A DNA stretch of 64,000 nucleotides from Trametes villosa (taxonomy: Eukaryota > Basidiomycota > Agaricomycetes > Polyporales > Polyporaceae). The stretch's first letter is position 1. Every line of letters starts with the position of its first letter. The notes under the pieces were generated by a model. It had not been told where the DNA came from and ran no database searches. It worked only from the letters and a program-made list of their open reading frames with translations. Of the stretch, positions 11,151 to 22,700 are shown piece after piece. The stretch spans positions 1-64,000 of the forward strand of contig PUDQ02000123.1 in NCBI GenBank assembly GCA_002964805.2. Direction: 5' to 3'. Position numbers and translations under genes: made by a program.

Positions 11151-11531
11151 ATGTCGCTCATTCTATGTTTTAGACTCCTAACCTTGCTCACAATTCTTCG
11201 TATCGCGAGCAGGGCATCATCCCACATCCTGAAGCCTGTCCGGCATCAGTCGTTCTATACAACGTACGCGCCGAAGAAGTTCCTGGAGGTCTGTTCATAT
11301 CCTCTTCATCTTCAGCCGCGTCGTACTCATCACCGGGCTGCTATCAGAGGCGAACGTTTTCGCCAGGGACAGGTCACTGGAGCGGTTGGACGAGAACGCG
11401 CAGACCGGCTTGCAATCGAGCTTCTCGTCCTCGAGGCTGTCGTCCAGAACCAGCGGGCGGCGGAGACGGAGGCTCGTGCAGATCGGGCTAACGGCGTAGC
11501 AGATAGCGACGATGAGGATCTCCAGGAATGA
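11151..11531 (+). CDS. Doubtful small ORF with charged helical end
   Basis: A 126-codon open frame from an ATG. The last about 60 residues (ERADRLAIELLVLEAVVQNQ... ending DSDDEDLQE) look like a charged helix, but a donor/acceptor pair inside (about 11290-11347) would switch to another equally open frame. I cannot choose between them and recognise no family. Confidence 0.2.
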   Translation: MSLILCFRLLTLLTILRIASRASSHILKPVRHQSFYTTYAPKKFLEVCSYPLHLQPRRTHHRAAIRGERFRQGQVTGAVGRERADRLAIELLVLEAVVQNQRAAETEARADRANGVADSDDEDLQE

Positions 11532-13953
11532 CTAGGCGCTCCAGTCTGACAGGGCGCGCGCGTCTTGCGAGTCTCGGCCCAGTCGCGTGCTCTTGAGATC
11601 CACCGGTACGTCTCCGCCATGCTCTGCGAATGCTGCTCACCCACCTCGATGGCCCAGATACGTTCGCTACAAGCAGTTTGTCTCGTTGTACGAGACGACG
11701 AGAACAAGCGAGTCATCCCGGCAGCGACCCTGTCGTACCCGGGATGGCATCAGAGACGGCGCGGGTTGAACGGCGTCGCGGACGGGGCGGGCTGCGTAGA
11801 AACGTCGTTCGCACTCGCCTCATGATACGGAAGGCTCTGTGAGAGCGCACGGACCTGCGGTGCGTATCTGCGGTGTATGCGGCGAGGGCGCGTGTTGCTA
11901 ACATCGTACATACATGAGCGGAGAGGGCGGCGGTGCTACAGCGATGGCCGGACAGGGATACATGCGGGGATGGGACAGGGCGGCGACAGTTTCTCGCTGG
12001 CCACGCGAGCACGCTCCCGTGCTTGTTCTCGAGCATATGGCGTGTCGGGCCGTCACGCTCTGCGCATCCGGGTACACTGGCGGATCGGATTCGCCTGTAT
12101 CGACGCTCATAGGCTGTCTTACTAACTTGTTCGCGCGAACACTACTGACCATGATGAATCCAGCCATCCTCGTCACGGCGCCGTCCGTGTGCGCGCGTAA
12201 CGGAACCGCCACCCGCCTGCCCGGCCGTTAGTCCCCGGCGTACGGCGACTGGCATCTGCAGTACGAGCACCGTGAGCGCCCCATACCCGTGTGCAGGCCG
12301 TGGCTTACCTCACCATGTAGACCTGCAGGAAACAGTGCTGCTGTCGCTGCACGCAATGCGACAGCGATGTGCGAAACGGCTCCGCGCTTCCATAGATCCG
12401 ACAGCGTACAGCGGCGTAGCGTTGACGGCGCGCCCGATGTGATAAAGGGAGCTTCTGAGGGCGCACCGAGCGTAAAGTACTGTAGTCCGTACATACAAGA
12501 GACGGGCGGGGGGAGGACACAGTGAGCAGCTCCGGCGGAAGCGCAGGTCAGCGAATCCGCAGGCGGCGCGTACATTCCAACACTCACTACATACAGGTCG
12601 GGCCACACGACGCCTCTCCGCGTGCACGGCATCCCGCAGCGTCCCGGGCGTGCGGGCAATCTCCCAGCCTTCGAGGACGCCGGATGCGGGGGTCGTCTGT
12701 GCAGAGACGAGCCCCCGCGGTGTGCGACGCTGCTTCTCTCGTCACATCGCATTCTGCGCTCATCATTTGCGCTCATCACGCCGGGACACCTCTATTCACA
12801 CTCCCACTCCGTACTTCCCCCCTCCCCTGCGCTCGCTCTCAGGCAAGCTGCGACCATCGTGACGACCAGGTCGATGACGCTCGCCTGCTGCCCGTAGGTT
12901 CCGTGCGCGGATAGCATAATATTCTTCAACTAACATACAGTGGGGTGCCCGAGATGCGAACCGATCGGCTACGAAGGGAGAGAAGTGAAGATGCCGCCGG
13001 CTGCTAGCCAGCTGTCGTCGTCCACGAAGGGTATGAGGGCGGGATGGGGGTGGAAGGCTGCGACCAGGAAAGAGCTCGGTGTGACGGCCTGAAAGGAGGG
13101 CGGGCGACTCTGATCGCGCGCCACTGGCCTGGAGAACGCTTCCCCGAACGGGGGTAGATCGGGAGATGCAAGATTCTATACCCATGACAGATAGAGGCGC
13201 TGAAGATGCGACAGGGAAGCTCGAGACGCTCGCCCACCGCTCCCGCGCCCGCAGGCCGCTTCATATCAACTAAAGGAGGAGCAGACCGCACGACGTAGAC
13301 GTTCTTAGGGAGGGTCTCGCGGTACGCTTACGTTGATACGATACCACACACGACGCCTTATGCAAATTGGGTAGCCAGATCTCGTTCTCGGCGGCCGTGG
13401 GGTGCATCACCGGGGAGTTTTCGCGTTCATGCTCGTACCGACTGACTATCTAGCGCCTCCCCATGTCGGCGCGGGCGACGGCTAGGGCATCGGCCTGTGA
13501 ATCCACATCGCGATTTGCGGTCCGTGTATTGTATCTCTGTGCCGATGAGGAGTCAGATGGTGGCGCAGGATTCCAGGATCTGGTGGTGCGCGGAGGCTGG
13601 GGTTCTGGGTCCCCTGAGAGATACGTACACTGTGATATATCGCGAGGTTTTGCCTACTGACACAAGTACGCGGCGTACGCTCGAGTATGGACTCAGGAGA
13701 CGGTCAGCCGAAGTGCGAAGCGCGACGGAGTAGGGGGTTGTGCCGTAGTCGCCTTCCGGTGCAGTCGCCTACATTTCGCCAGCTTCGCGCCTCAGTCCTC
13801 ACCCCGCGACGCGCCGCCCGACTCATCTACACGCGCTCGTGACCCTCCTGAAGCTGGCTACGGCACGCCTTCCGCATTGCGGGCGGGGGTGGGGCATAGA
13901 GTCGTCCCTATACCGAAGGGGACATCGCCCTGGTGAGCGTGCTAGGAGGCGGA
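11532..13953. other. 2.4 kb without a convincing gene
   Basis: The longest ORF is on the minus strand (12228-12779, 183 codons), but it is a patchwork of Cys, Arg and Ser with no domain and stops appear in every plausible extension. The base composition looks like unconstrained GC-rich sequence. No tandem array, tRNA fold or transposon end was seen until the inverted-repeat element starts at 13961. Confidence 0.4.
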
Positions 13954-13960
13954 GACATGG

Positions 13961-14945
13961 CACAAGCTGTGGTAGTTATATTATATCATTGACCGTCAAT
14001 TGGCCCAGAGCGCATTACATTAAAGTCCGTAGGGTTCCTATTGTATCATTTTCCGGCCGCTCCCCGGGCTAGTAGCCCCCGGGCACCTGCCAAATACGGC
14101 CGGTTTCGGCGGGTGGCTGCTTATCAGCCCCGGCTTTCTTATCTCTTGTTGATAGCATGCTAATCTCATCTCTCCCGGGCTCTCGGCCATCCACCAGGCG
14201 TGGGAATCCTGGCGCCTCAGCTCTCGGCTGAGAACCACCCCGATTAGGCAGGTTCTCCTCTTCCCTCCTCTCTTGGGCAGCTCTCTCCCTCTGTATCTCG
14301 CTCGTTTCGCGGCCGATTTGCCTCGCAAGTGGCTCTATTTGTTCACATTACAAAGGGCTTCAATAAGCCCCAATAGCGCGAATTCATACGGTGCGTACTG
14401 ATGCCGCTATACAGTGTACAAGTAGGCCCAATCAGGCGACGCGATCTGGGCGATATCTCGCCCGTTTCGCGTCGCCCCGGGGCGCACTTGGACTTCCCAG
14501 AAAGCTGCGGAACAGGTCTTTCTGGAGAGCCCAGGCGCGCGCAAATCGGCCCAGTGGTTGGGATTCTGCGCTCCGCCCATCCAGGGCAGGAGCAGAGAAT
14601 CACCTCCTGGGCTGCAGATTGCTCATTTCGCCATAGATCCAGCTGAAACTGTGTACAGGCTCTCAAAACACGATGGGCACCCGCTCATCCGACTTACCAG
14701 CCCGAGGAAGGCATCCAGAAAGCGCCAGATAGCCTCGTCTTGGGGCCTGTCCCCAGGACGACGGTTTGCTTGATATCTCAGGGACGCGGGCGCGCGCCGC
14801 GACGAAACACATATCCCCGGAAAGCTGCTGAACGCAGCTTTCCGTCGGTATGCTTTCCGTCGCGATCCGACCGCTGGAACTCTCGCTGATGCGACATGCC
14901 TCTCCCCACCCCCTCCTCCCTTTCCCTCCCCTACTGCTCACCCAA
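13961..14945 (+). repeat. Left inverted arm of foldback element copy 1
   Basis: Matches the reverse complement of 15590-16546 in blocks that keep their order. Paired landmarks: GCGCATTACATTA (near 14010 and 16490), the CCCGGGAGAGATGAGATTAG block, the block containing ATTCTGCGCTCCGCCCAT, and GAAAGCTGCTGAACGCAGCT near the inner edge. The arms differ by indels and substitutions, so a hairpin would have bulges. The inner edge is approximate. Confidence 0.75.
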
Positions 14946-15241
14946 TTCTTGCCCGTTTCGCTTCGTTCAAGCCTTCTATTTCTCATATCATGTGGCACAA
15001 TCGTTCAGTGGAATGCGATCAGTACCATGATCCCTGGATCTTGTGTGCCGGCCTTATCAGTGGCTGCAGATGTCTCTAGGTGAGTAACACGATCCCCGGC
15101 CCGTTTCGTACCCGATAAGCGTGCTGAACGCGGACTACAGTAGACATCCATTAGGGCTACGTATGTACCAAAAGGCTAAGGCATACGAGCTCCCATGATG
15201 GAGCTATGAGGGGATCTCCTCGGGGAGGGCTCAGCCACAGG

Positions 15242-15255
15242 CCGTCTTAAGACGG
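15242..15255. repeat. Perfect palindrome in the centre of the foldback element
   Basis: CCGTCTTAAGACGG, nested in a larger imperfect hairpin whose outer stem pairs CAGCCAC with GTGGCTG (about 15229-15272). The same hairpin is present in copy 2 at +20,469. Confidence 0.7.
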
Positions 15256-15589
15256 TCTCGGTGGCTGCCCCAGGCTCACATGCAGTACAGCAGTGCTAGG
15301 AGCTCCTTACTACTGTAAAATACATATCTCTACGAGTTCATACCCGATTGACATGGTTTAAAATGCGTTGAGTAGCTGTGGTATAGTACTATGTAAGCTA
15401 ACCATTCGTTCCTTGGTGCATGCCCTCTATCATTAGCCAGGGAGGAATGTATCTATCACCTATCAGTGCAGAGGAATAAATATATAGATTGTGGCGATCT
15501 GGAGGGATATCTAGACATACAGAGTGCTACAATATGTACAGGAGAGGTCCATAAGGCCTGGGAGCGGGTATATGGGCGTTGGAGGGGGA

Positions 15590-16546
15590 TCCTGGAAGAA
15601 GGAAGGGAAGGAGAGGGGGAGGATGGGACGGCGAGGTGAAGAGAGAACTGTGCAATAACGGGCGGTCGGATCGCCACAGCAAGCATACCGACGGAAAGCT
15701 GCGTTCAGCAGCTTTCCGGGGATATGCGTGCGGTGGCGACGCGCGTCTTGGTGCCCGAGATATCAAGCAAACCGTCGTCCTGGAGCTGGGCCCCAGGACG
15801 AGATTGTCTGGCGGGTTTTTCATGGGATATCTGTGCTGAAAAGTCCTATTAGCACATCAACATCGTGTTTTAGAGGGATATACAACGTGTGGACGGTATA
15901 CATTCCGAATTGGGTGAGATCTGCTAGATGGGCGGAGCGCAGAATCCCAACCACTGGGTCGATTTGCGCGCGCCCGGGCTTGCCAGAAAGCCCTGTTCAG
16001 CAGCTTTCTGGGAAGCCCAAGTGCGCCCCGGGGCGACGCGAGACGGGCGAGATATCGCCCGGATCGCGTCGCCCTAGGTGGGCTAGTTGCACAGGACATA
16101 GCAGGATCAATACTTACCGCATTTCTTGCGTGTCCGCGGATCCTTGTAGCCCTATACGATGCGAACAAATCGAGCCATTTGCGAGGCGAATCGAACCAGA
16201 GGCAAGCGAGATATCGAGGAGGTAAGCTGCCTAGGGGTGGAGGTAGAGGTATCCCTGCCTAATCGGGGAGGTGGCCAGCCGAGAGTCAGAGCGCCGGTGT
16301 TCCCGCGCCACCTGAGTGGCCGGTAGCCCGGGAGAGATGAGATTAGCTCGTTATCACCAAGAGATAAGAGCCCCGGGGGCTGATAAGCAGCCACCCGCGG
16401 AAACCGGCCCCATTAGGCAGGTGCCGGTGGCTCACCGGACCTTTCGGCGGGGGAACGTATTACATTAGGAACCCCTACGGTTCCTAATGTAATGCGCTCT
16501 GGGCCATTTGACGGTTTGTATTATATCAGAACTACCACAGCTGCTG
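15590..16546 (-). repeat. Right inverted arm of foldback element copy 1
   Basis: Inverse of the left arm. It holds ATGGGCGGAGCGCAGAAT (about 15928), GAAAGCTGCGTTCAGCAGCT (about 15700), CCCGGGAGAGATGAGATTAG (about 16328) and the terminal ACTACCACAGCTGCTG. The last 80 bp carry an extra local hairpin (GGAACCCCTACGGTTCC) that the left terminus lacks in full. Confidence 0.75.
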
Positions 16547-16553
16547 GACATGG

Positions 16554-17040
16554 GCGGGGAATCGCGTGTTAGTATGACTGGAAAAGGAGGGAGATAGCTT
16601 GCTGCGGCGTATGGGGTGTGTACGGGCGGTGCGGTGAAGAGGCAGCAAGGAAACGTGGAGACGTTTGGTTTACGGTGAGACTAACCTGGTGCTCCATTCC
16701 CTGCCGTCTTTACCCCCATGCACGACTGTTGCGAGGACTCCGCACGACATTGGGCGCGCTATGTGCGCGACGCGGTGGAGCAGCATTGGCCCGCCAATTT
16801 GAGGATTTGAGGAGAACCAGTAGATGGCACCAGCAACGATTGACTGCGACGAGCGGAGGGTGACGGGCGGAGGGAGGGCGACGGACGGACGGAGGGTGAC
16901 GGGCGGACGGTAATGAGGATATTCGGTTTTGAGGAGACGTCGACGAGTTAGCGAGCGGGAGTCACCGTGGTCACGCAGGTGGTTATACTCACCTGGCGCA
17001 TCGAGTATACCACTGCCTGACTGGCGCCCCCGCTGACAAG
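16554..17040. other. Intergenic, no gene seen
   Basis: No convincing coding sequence. A short impure repeat of GACGGGCGGAGGG/GACGGACGGAGGG type lies at about 16858-16912. Confidence 0.4.
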
Positions 17041-18905
17041 CGCGGGAATGCGACCGCACCAGGATACAACGTCGGTGGGCGCGTCCTCGCGTTACTGCTT
17101 CTTCCCTCATCGTTGGTACTCGCTGACGACTTCGACTACGGCCTCGTTACACCTCAGCCCGACGACTACCCGCGCTCTCCAAATGAACGCGCCTATCCAG
17201 CTGAAGCGCAAGCACTACGAGGTCAGTCCGAACACCGTTCGATTCGTCGAATTTACTCACTCGCGACCAGACTCTGGTCTGTATACTCAGGCTCGGCGAA
17301 CCCGCACGTTCTAAAGTGACGTTACACCAACTAGAGTCTGTGCGTTACTTTGAGATATAGACGTGTTCTTGCGTTCGTCTCAAGCTCACGCTGTGCAGGC
17401 CCTTGTCGCGCTCGAGTTCTCGGTCTATAGAGGCAAGGGTTCGAGGATTCGCTTCGAGCCTCCTCCCTTCATCGGGGCGACAGCACTGCGTGTGCATTTG
17501 GTAGGGTGTTCTTCGAAATCACGCTCTTGCCCATGTCTGACCTATTGTGTCTCCTAGCACACAAGCGAGATCTATCCTTACCAGCAAGACCAGTGAGTAA
17601 ATGTTCGTTACCGTGAAAATCTCGCTAGCCTCTGACGTCTACCAGCCTCAAGCACGACATGGAGGTCCTATATGGCTGGGATATAAATACATTTGTTCCG
17701 CTGTAGAGGGGCAGCGCACTTGCTATGACCGCATATCTTGTTAACAAAGTGTCTATGTGCGTGTAGATACCTCAGTCTCCGTAACACGCTGCCGATCTTG
17801 CAACCTGTAGCTGAGTCTGCGCTACCATTTCCAAGCGCGCCTATGGGTCAACTACAGCGCTCGGCAACCGTACACGTTCAGCCGGCCCCCCGACGTCGAA
17901 TTCTCTGGTTCTGCTCTTCTCTTGGCCCCGGCTCAGAGCGCACCTCAATGCCGTCTGTCCCCTCAACATGCATCCATATCGACTTTCAGCCAATCCCCGA
18001 CGTCGCGGGCTTCACCAACGCGCACATCTACGCCCCCAATGATCGCACGACGGGCCCGACGACCGATCCCGACCAGGACATCATTCTCGTCCCCGTTGAT
18101 CACGGGAATGCGGTCTCGCAGCACACCCTCTCTCCCTCGCCGTCGCACCAGCCGCACATCGACCTCGGCAACCTGAAACTGCACCCGCCCTCGTCGATCG
18201 TGGGCACGCCGTCCGATATCGAGCCGCGGTTCGAGTATCCTTTCCCGCCCGGCTCGTGCTCCCTGCCCTGTCCGTTGCTGTACGACTTCGACCCCGTCCT
18301 GCCGTCATTTGCCGGACTCGCTGCCCACGCGGTCATCACGCTGCCCATCGCAGCCCCTTTCCCGCCTCTCCATGCCGTGCTGCCCAACAGGGCCGCGGTA
18401 AGACCCGCAACATCTCTCCGGCGCACTTAAAGCCGCAGGCGCGCGCCTCGCCAGTGCCGCCGTGCATGATGAGCCCCGCGGACGCGTTGGGGATGTGCGC
18501 GCGGAACGGCTCGACGGGGATAGGGTTCGGTCGCATTCGCTCGACCTCGCCCTGCGGAGCGATGTCATGACGGTGGGCTCGGAGCCGGTCTTCCACGACG
18601 CGGAACCGCCGCTCCTGCCCTCGCCCTCGCCCTCGCCCTCGCCCTCGCCCTCGCCCTCGCCCTCGCCCTCGTCCTCGACGCTACTAGCAGATTCGGAGGC
18701 GACAGAGGAGCGCCCGCGATCGACCCTGCCTTTGGGGTTCTCCTCTCCGGAGTCGTCTCCACGGCCCCACTCCTACAACACCGCTCACTACATCCTTCAC
18801 GTTTCCAGGTTCGCACGCCTCTCGGTCAGGCTACTGCATACACGCGGCGCCCCCGCTCAGGCGTTCCAGCTACAGCATGCCAGTCTCGACGGTTCTTTCT
18901 TGTAA
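17041..18905 (+). CDS. Unresolved multi-exon gene or gene fragments, unknown product
   Basis: Several stretches look coding but I could not join them. 17100-17225 reads VLADDFDYGLVTPQPDDYPR in one frame and ends at a GTCAGT donor; 17400-17520 reads ALVALEFSVYRGKGSRIRF. The best exon is about 17843/17948-18397 (ATG choices MGQLQRSATV and MPSVPSTCIHIDF), with IDFQPIPDVAGFTNAHIY, DQDIILVPVDHGN and FEYPFPPGSCSLPCPLLYDF, ending at donor GTAAGA 18398. A further open frame to TAA 18905 carries a Pro-Ser repeat and a short hydrophobic end. No family recognised. It may be one decayed gene, so treat the limits as approximate. Confidence 0.35.
18617..18680. repeat. Hexanucleotide microsatellite (CCCTCG)n
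   Basis: About ten units of CCCTCG in the + strand. In the frame of the ORF ending at 18905 it encodes Pro-Ser repeats; on the minus strand Arg-Ala. Confidence 0.9.
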
Positions 18906-19614
18906 CAATCCGCCTCGGGTCCCGAGGACCTCGCGACGCCCTTCACCACTCCATCGACTCCCTTTTCGGCGTGCCCTGAGGCTCCTCCCGCGCCGCGGTG
19001 CATCAATATCAGCACCCCGAGTCGACTGCCATCAGCACCCATGTTTACGGGCTGGGAGGAAAAGGGCATCTGGGGTGAGCAAGTGTTTTCCCGCACCTCT
19101 ATCACCGCCTCGCTCTGCCTCTGAGAGCCTGAGGCCCTGCGTTTGCACCTCCGCGCAGCCCCAGTCATCATCTACACCCATGGTAATCTGTACGTGCTCT
19201 ACTTGTTTGAAGCAGATCTGATGAGATCAAATCTCAGTGTTTTCGCCCATCCCTCAAGGACGTCGACAGGTCGCGTCTCGCGGCCTTATGAGTGCGCGGC
19301 AAACATTCGTACGCGCCCGCATGCGCAAACGTCCACTGCAAGTTGCGTATTACGGTGGTACTCACTGCGCAAGCCGCTCACAGTGTTCAGACGTGTTCTG
19401 TTCTAACGCATGCGTCATCCGAAGTGTTGCACAAAGCGAGAAGAGCTCATATCGGAGGACAAACAGAAGTGGTCAACAGCACCGATACTAAATACGCACG
19501 ACCATACGTATGCTGTAGTAGTGCAGCTGGTTTAGGACCTGCATGCCACTGTACCCGTGAGTTCGATTACCACGGAGCGCATTTTTGGAGTGGCGCGGTA
19601 CTGATTGTCGCGTT
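18906..19614. other. Intergenic, no gene seen
   Basis: Only short, motif-free ORFs on both strands. GCAAGTTGC-like sequence occurs at about 19340 and again at 19620, near the hairpin cluster. Confidence 0.35.
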
Positions 19615-19750
19615 TAAACGCAAGTTGCATTCCAGCACGCAAGATGTATCCCGAGACCGTGCGCGCGATGCATTGCTGCACGCAAGATGCATTCAGGATG
19701 CATTCTAAATGCATCCTGCCCCCGAGCAATGCTCGAGGCGGATGCATCCC
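19615..19750. repeat. Cluster of small palindromes at the 5' break of HET-A
   Basis: At 19695-19717 AGGATGCATT and AATGCATCCT pair around a 3-nt loop; right after it CGAGC-AAT-GCTCG pairs (about 19722-19735); GGATGCATCC at 19740-19749 is self-complementary. CACGCAAGATG(C/T)AT occurs twice just before (about 19637 and 19679). Homology with the intact HET-B gene stops immediately downstream, so this may be the end of an unrecognised insertion or a rearrangement hotspot. Confidence 0.6.
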
Positions 19751-19759
19751 ACGAACTGA

Positions 19760-22700
19760 ACCTACTCGGCCCAGGCCGAGCAGACGTACCAGGACGTACA
19801 AAAGATCCAAGCCGCCGTGGTGGCGGGGAAGAAGAAGCTTGGCGGAAGAGGGCCTTTTGACTGGACCGAAGTCCCCCGCGATTCTGACTCGGATGCGGAC
19901 GACTCGCCCAGCCTCGCATACATTTCCGATGGCGTTGAAGAAGTTACCATATTCCACGACGAATCCCCGCTCTCGCGCAAGATTAAAAGGCTCTGCAAGG
20001 TCGCGCTCGAGGCCGGTTTCGATCTCGTCTGGATCGACATATGCTGCATCAACAAGGAGAGCAGCGCGGAGCACTCGGAGGCGATCAACTCGATGTACGA
20101 ATGGTACCGGCTCTCGGACATGTGCTACGTCCACCTCGCGGACGTCCTCGATGGCGACGACCGACACAGAAATTCAGCCTTCCGGTCGAGCGCATGGCAC
20201 ACGCGCGGGTGGACGCTACAGGAGCTCATCGCACCGGAGCGCATCGAGTTCCTGATGGAGAACTGGAAGTTGCTCGGGACGAAGATGGAGCTTGTGGACA
20301 TTCTAGCTGACCTCACCGGGATCGCTGTCGGCGTTCTCATCGGCCGGAATCCTGTCGAGTCGGCCAGTGTTGCACAGAGGATGATCTGGGCTACGTGTCG
20401 GGAAACGACGCACGTGGAGGACCAGGCATACTGCATGATGGGTCTCTTTGGCGTTCACATGTCCCTCATCTACGGCGAGGGCGCGAACGCATTCCTCCGT
20501 CTCCAGGAGGAGATCATCAGGACCATCCCGGATCAAAGCATCTTCGCCTGGGGAGAGTACTTCATTCTGAACGGCGAGCTTAGCCCGGAAGAACCACAGT
20601 TGACCCCATTGTATTTCTCATCCCCCGCTCACTCTCCAGCTTTGTTGGCGTCTTGCACACCCGAATGCTCACTTCGAGTCGATTCCGTGGGCGAACTTTA
20701 CGCTGCCAGGCCAGTATCACCGGCCGAGTTCTCATCCCGGCTCCACCTCGGAGGGGCCCAGAACGTCCCGCCGTTGCACTGCATCTTCACTCCCCAAGGT
20801 ATCCGCTTGCAGTTGCTCTCTTTTGATCTGGCGCAGTTATTACGACAATTTCCGAACATCCTACATTTCGAGTACTGGGAACGCCTGTGCGAGCACTGTC
20901 TGCGGCGGCCGCCGGACAGATTAGCCCTGTTGCAGTGCGAGGACAACGAGGGAAACCTCGTGGCACTATTTCTCCACTCGTCCACCCCCTCTGTGCAAGT
21001 GTGCGGAGTGGGATCCCTCATCGGAAGCCACTTTGGATTCGACGTCTATGACCCGGGATGCACTTGCGAGGTCTCAAACATACCTGCCCCTTACCACACC
21101 GTTCACCTCACTCCGGAGGCGCTCGCGAAACTCTTGGCGCACTTCAAGCCGGAGAGAGCCGAGGTCTCCCTCCTGCGCCACGACCCGGACCGCCCAAAAC
21201 CGAAGGCGCTTCAATACAATCCCGCTCTGTGGATGATCGATTTCAGGCCCGATCGCGAGAGTGGCGAGGATGGCTGCATCTTTGCTCTCGCACCTCGCAC
21301 TCTCAGAGACGTCCGGAAGGGCGGCTTCACCATTTCCCCTTTACAGGTGGTGCGCGAGGAGAACAAAATCACCTTGGAGACCACCCTGACGCTTCCACAC
21401 ACGCCCTCCGACAGCCTTCGACAGTCTATCCGGTTGAGGCCTACCATTGTACTAAGGGACTCCTCGCGACATTCTGTTAAGTTCCACTTACTCATCGCCA
21501 ACTCCTATCGCTCTCAGTCTCCCGACACTCACTCCTCGCCAGGCTCTCCGGGCGGTTCTACGGTCGCCTCTCGAAATGTCGTCAAGAGATCGGACTATGA
21601 CAATGATTCTCTCGCATTTGCCCGCGCCGACTTTCTCATCCCTTCTGATCTTCAGGCTGAAGAGCCAGACAATGTTCGGGCCATGCGACTGACCCTAGAG
21701 CGCAGTCCAAACGACCTGGGCTCGCATCGCCACCCTATGACCTTGTTGCTTTCTGTGGAGATCAGTGGGGAGATTTCAAGACGCTCACTCGGTACAGGAA
21801 CGGAAGAGGACAGCACTGCTGAAGACAACAACTCGGTCTCTTCGAACGTCACCGCTAGGGGTTCATCTTGTTCTGATGATCCCCCTTCTGTGGAGGTGAG
21901 TCTGCGTTGTTGAGGCCCAAAATCACCATGATGGCATCCGTGTCTGACAGACTGTTGTCGTTCAACAACAGCAACACCGCACCGTCTCTCCGGGTTCACA
22001 GCGGACATCACCGAGGACCATGACCACAAACACTATCAACGACGTGCAACAGCAGCAAGAAACCGATGGCGCCGCCCCATACGAGCAGTGTTTCCCAGCG
22101 GAGGCCACTTCTGTGGCATCGGGAGTCCCGGCGCACGCGCCCTCCGTGGCCTCCGCATCACTAGTAGACGCGCCGAGTCTTGTTGCCCGTGGGTCTCGAT
22201 CTGCAGCCGATGGAATCACGGTCTCCGGCGATTGCAGCTCGGACGGAGTCGCACCATCATGGGGCGGCAATGTAGTGTCGAGTTCAGGCAATATGCTCTC
22301 CACGATAACGCCCGTCATCCCACCGCTCGTCCCCAGGCCATTTGCGACTTCTACAGGGATCCTTTGCACCACCTTGGAGGTAGACTCTTCGGGCGGCATA
22401 GCTAGTGGCACCCGTGACAATACGGAGACGTCGGGACAACGTACCAGTAGGGCAGCGGATGGGTTCGCTTTTGGCATGGAGGTGCGCTTAGCAGTTTATA
22501 TATGCAACACAACCAGGCTAACTCGTCGTGCATCATACGGCGCATTCGTCGCAGACTTCGAGAACTTCTATGCCCCCTGAGGGTGGCCGCAAGCGACGAC
22601 GGTCAGCGAGTGTCGATGCTGAGGCGCCGCCCGGATCCAGCGAGACGAAGAGGGCTCGCGTAACCCAGTCTATTCACCGAGGGGTTTCGCTTGATCGTCC

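Larger units (their letters stand above)
13961..16546. mobile_element. Non-autonomous long-inverted-repeat (foldback-like) DNA element, copy 1
   Basis: A 2,586-bp element beginning CACAAGCTGTGGTAGTT and ending in the near inverse ...AACTACCACAGCTGCTG. It is flanked by the 7-bp direct repeat GACATGG (13954-13960 and 16547-16553), taken as the target-site duplication. Most of the element is two imperfect inverted arms of roughly 0.95 kb around a unique centre of about 0.65 kb. Open frames inside are short and encode nothing transposase-like, so it must move in trans if it moves. Similar arms and 7-8 bp duplications occur in hAT-, P- and foldback-type class II elements; I cannot assign the superfamily. 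A second copy lies at 34430-37015 at a constant offset of 20,469 bp, and every short ORF in one is identical in the other. Confidence 0.85.

Noticed and set aside
12228..12779. Minus-strand ORF of 183 codons
   Set aside because: Composition is random for GC-rich DNA, there is no domain, and no flanking exons can be joined.
14038..16394. ORFs of 80-165 codons inside the foldback element
   Set aside because: Identical in both copies only because the element is; no transposase motif and many overlap in several frames.
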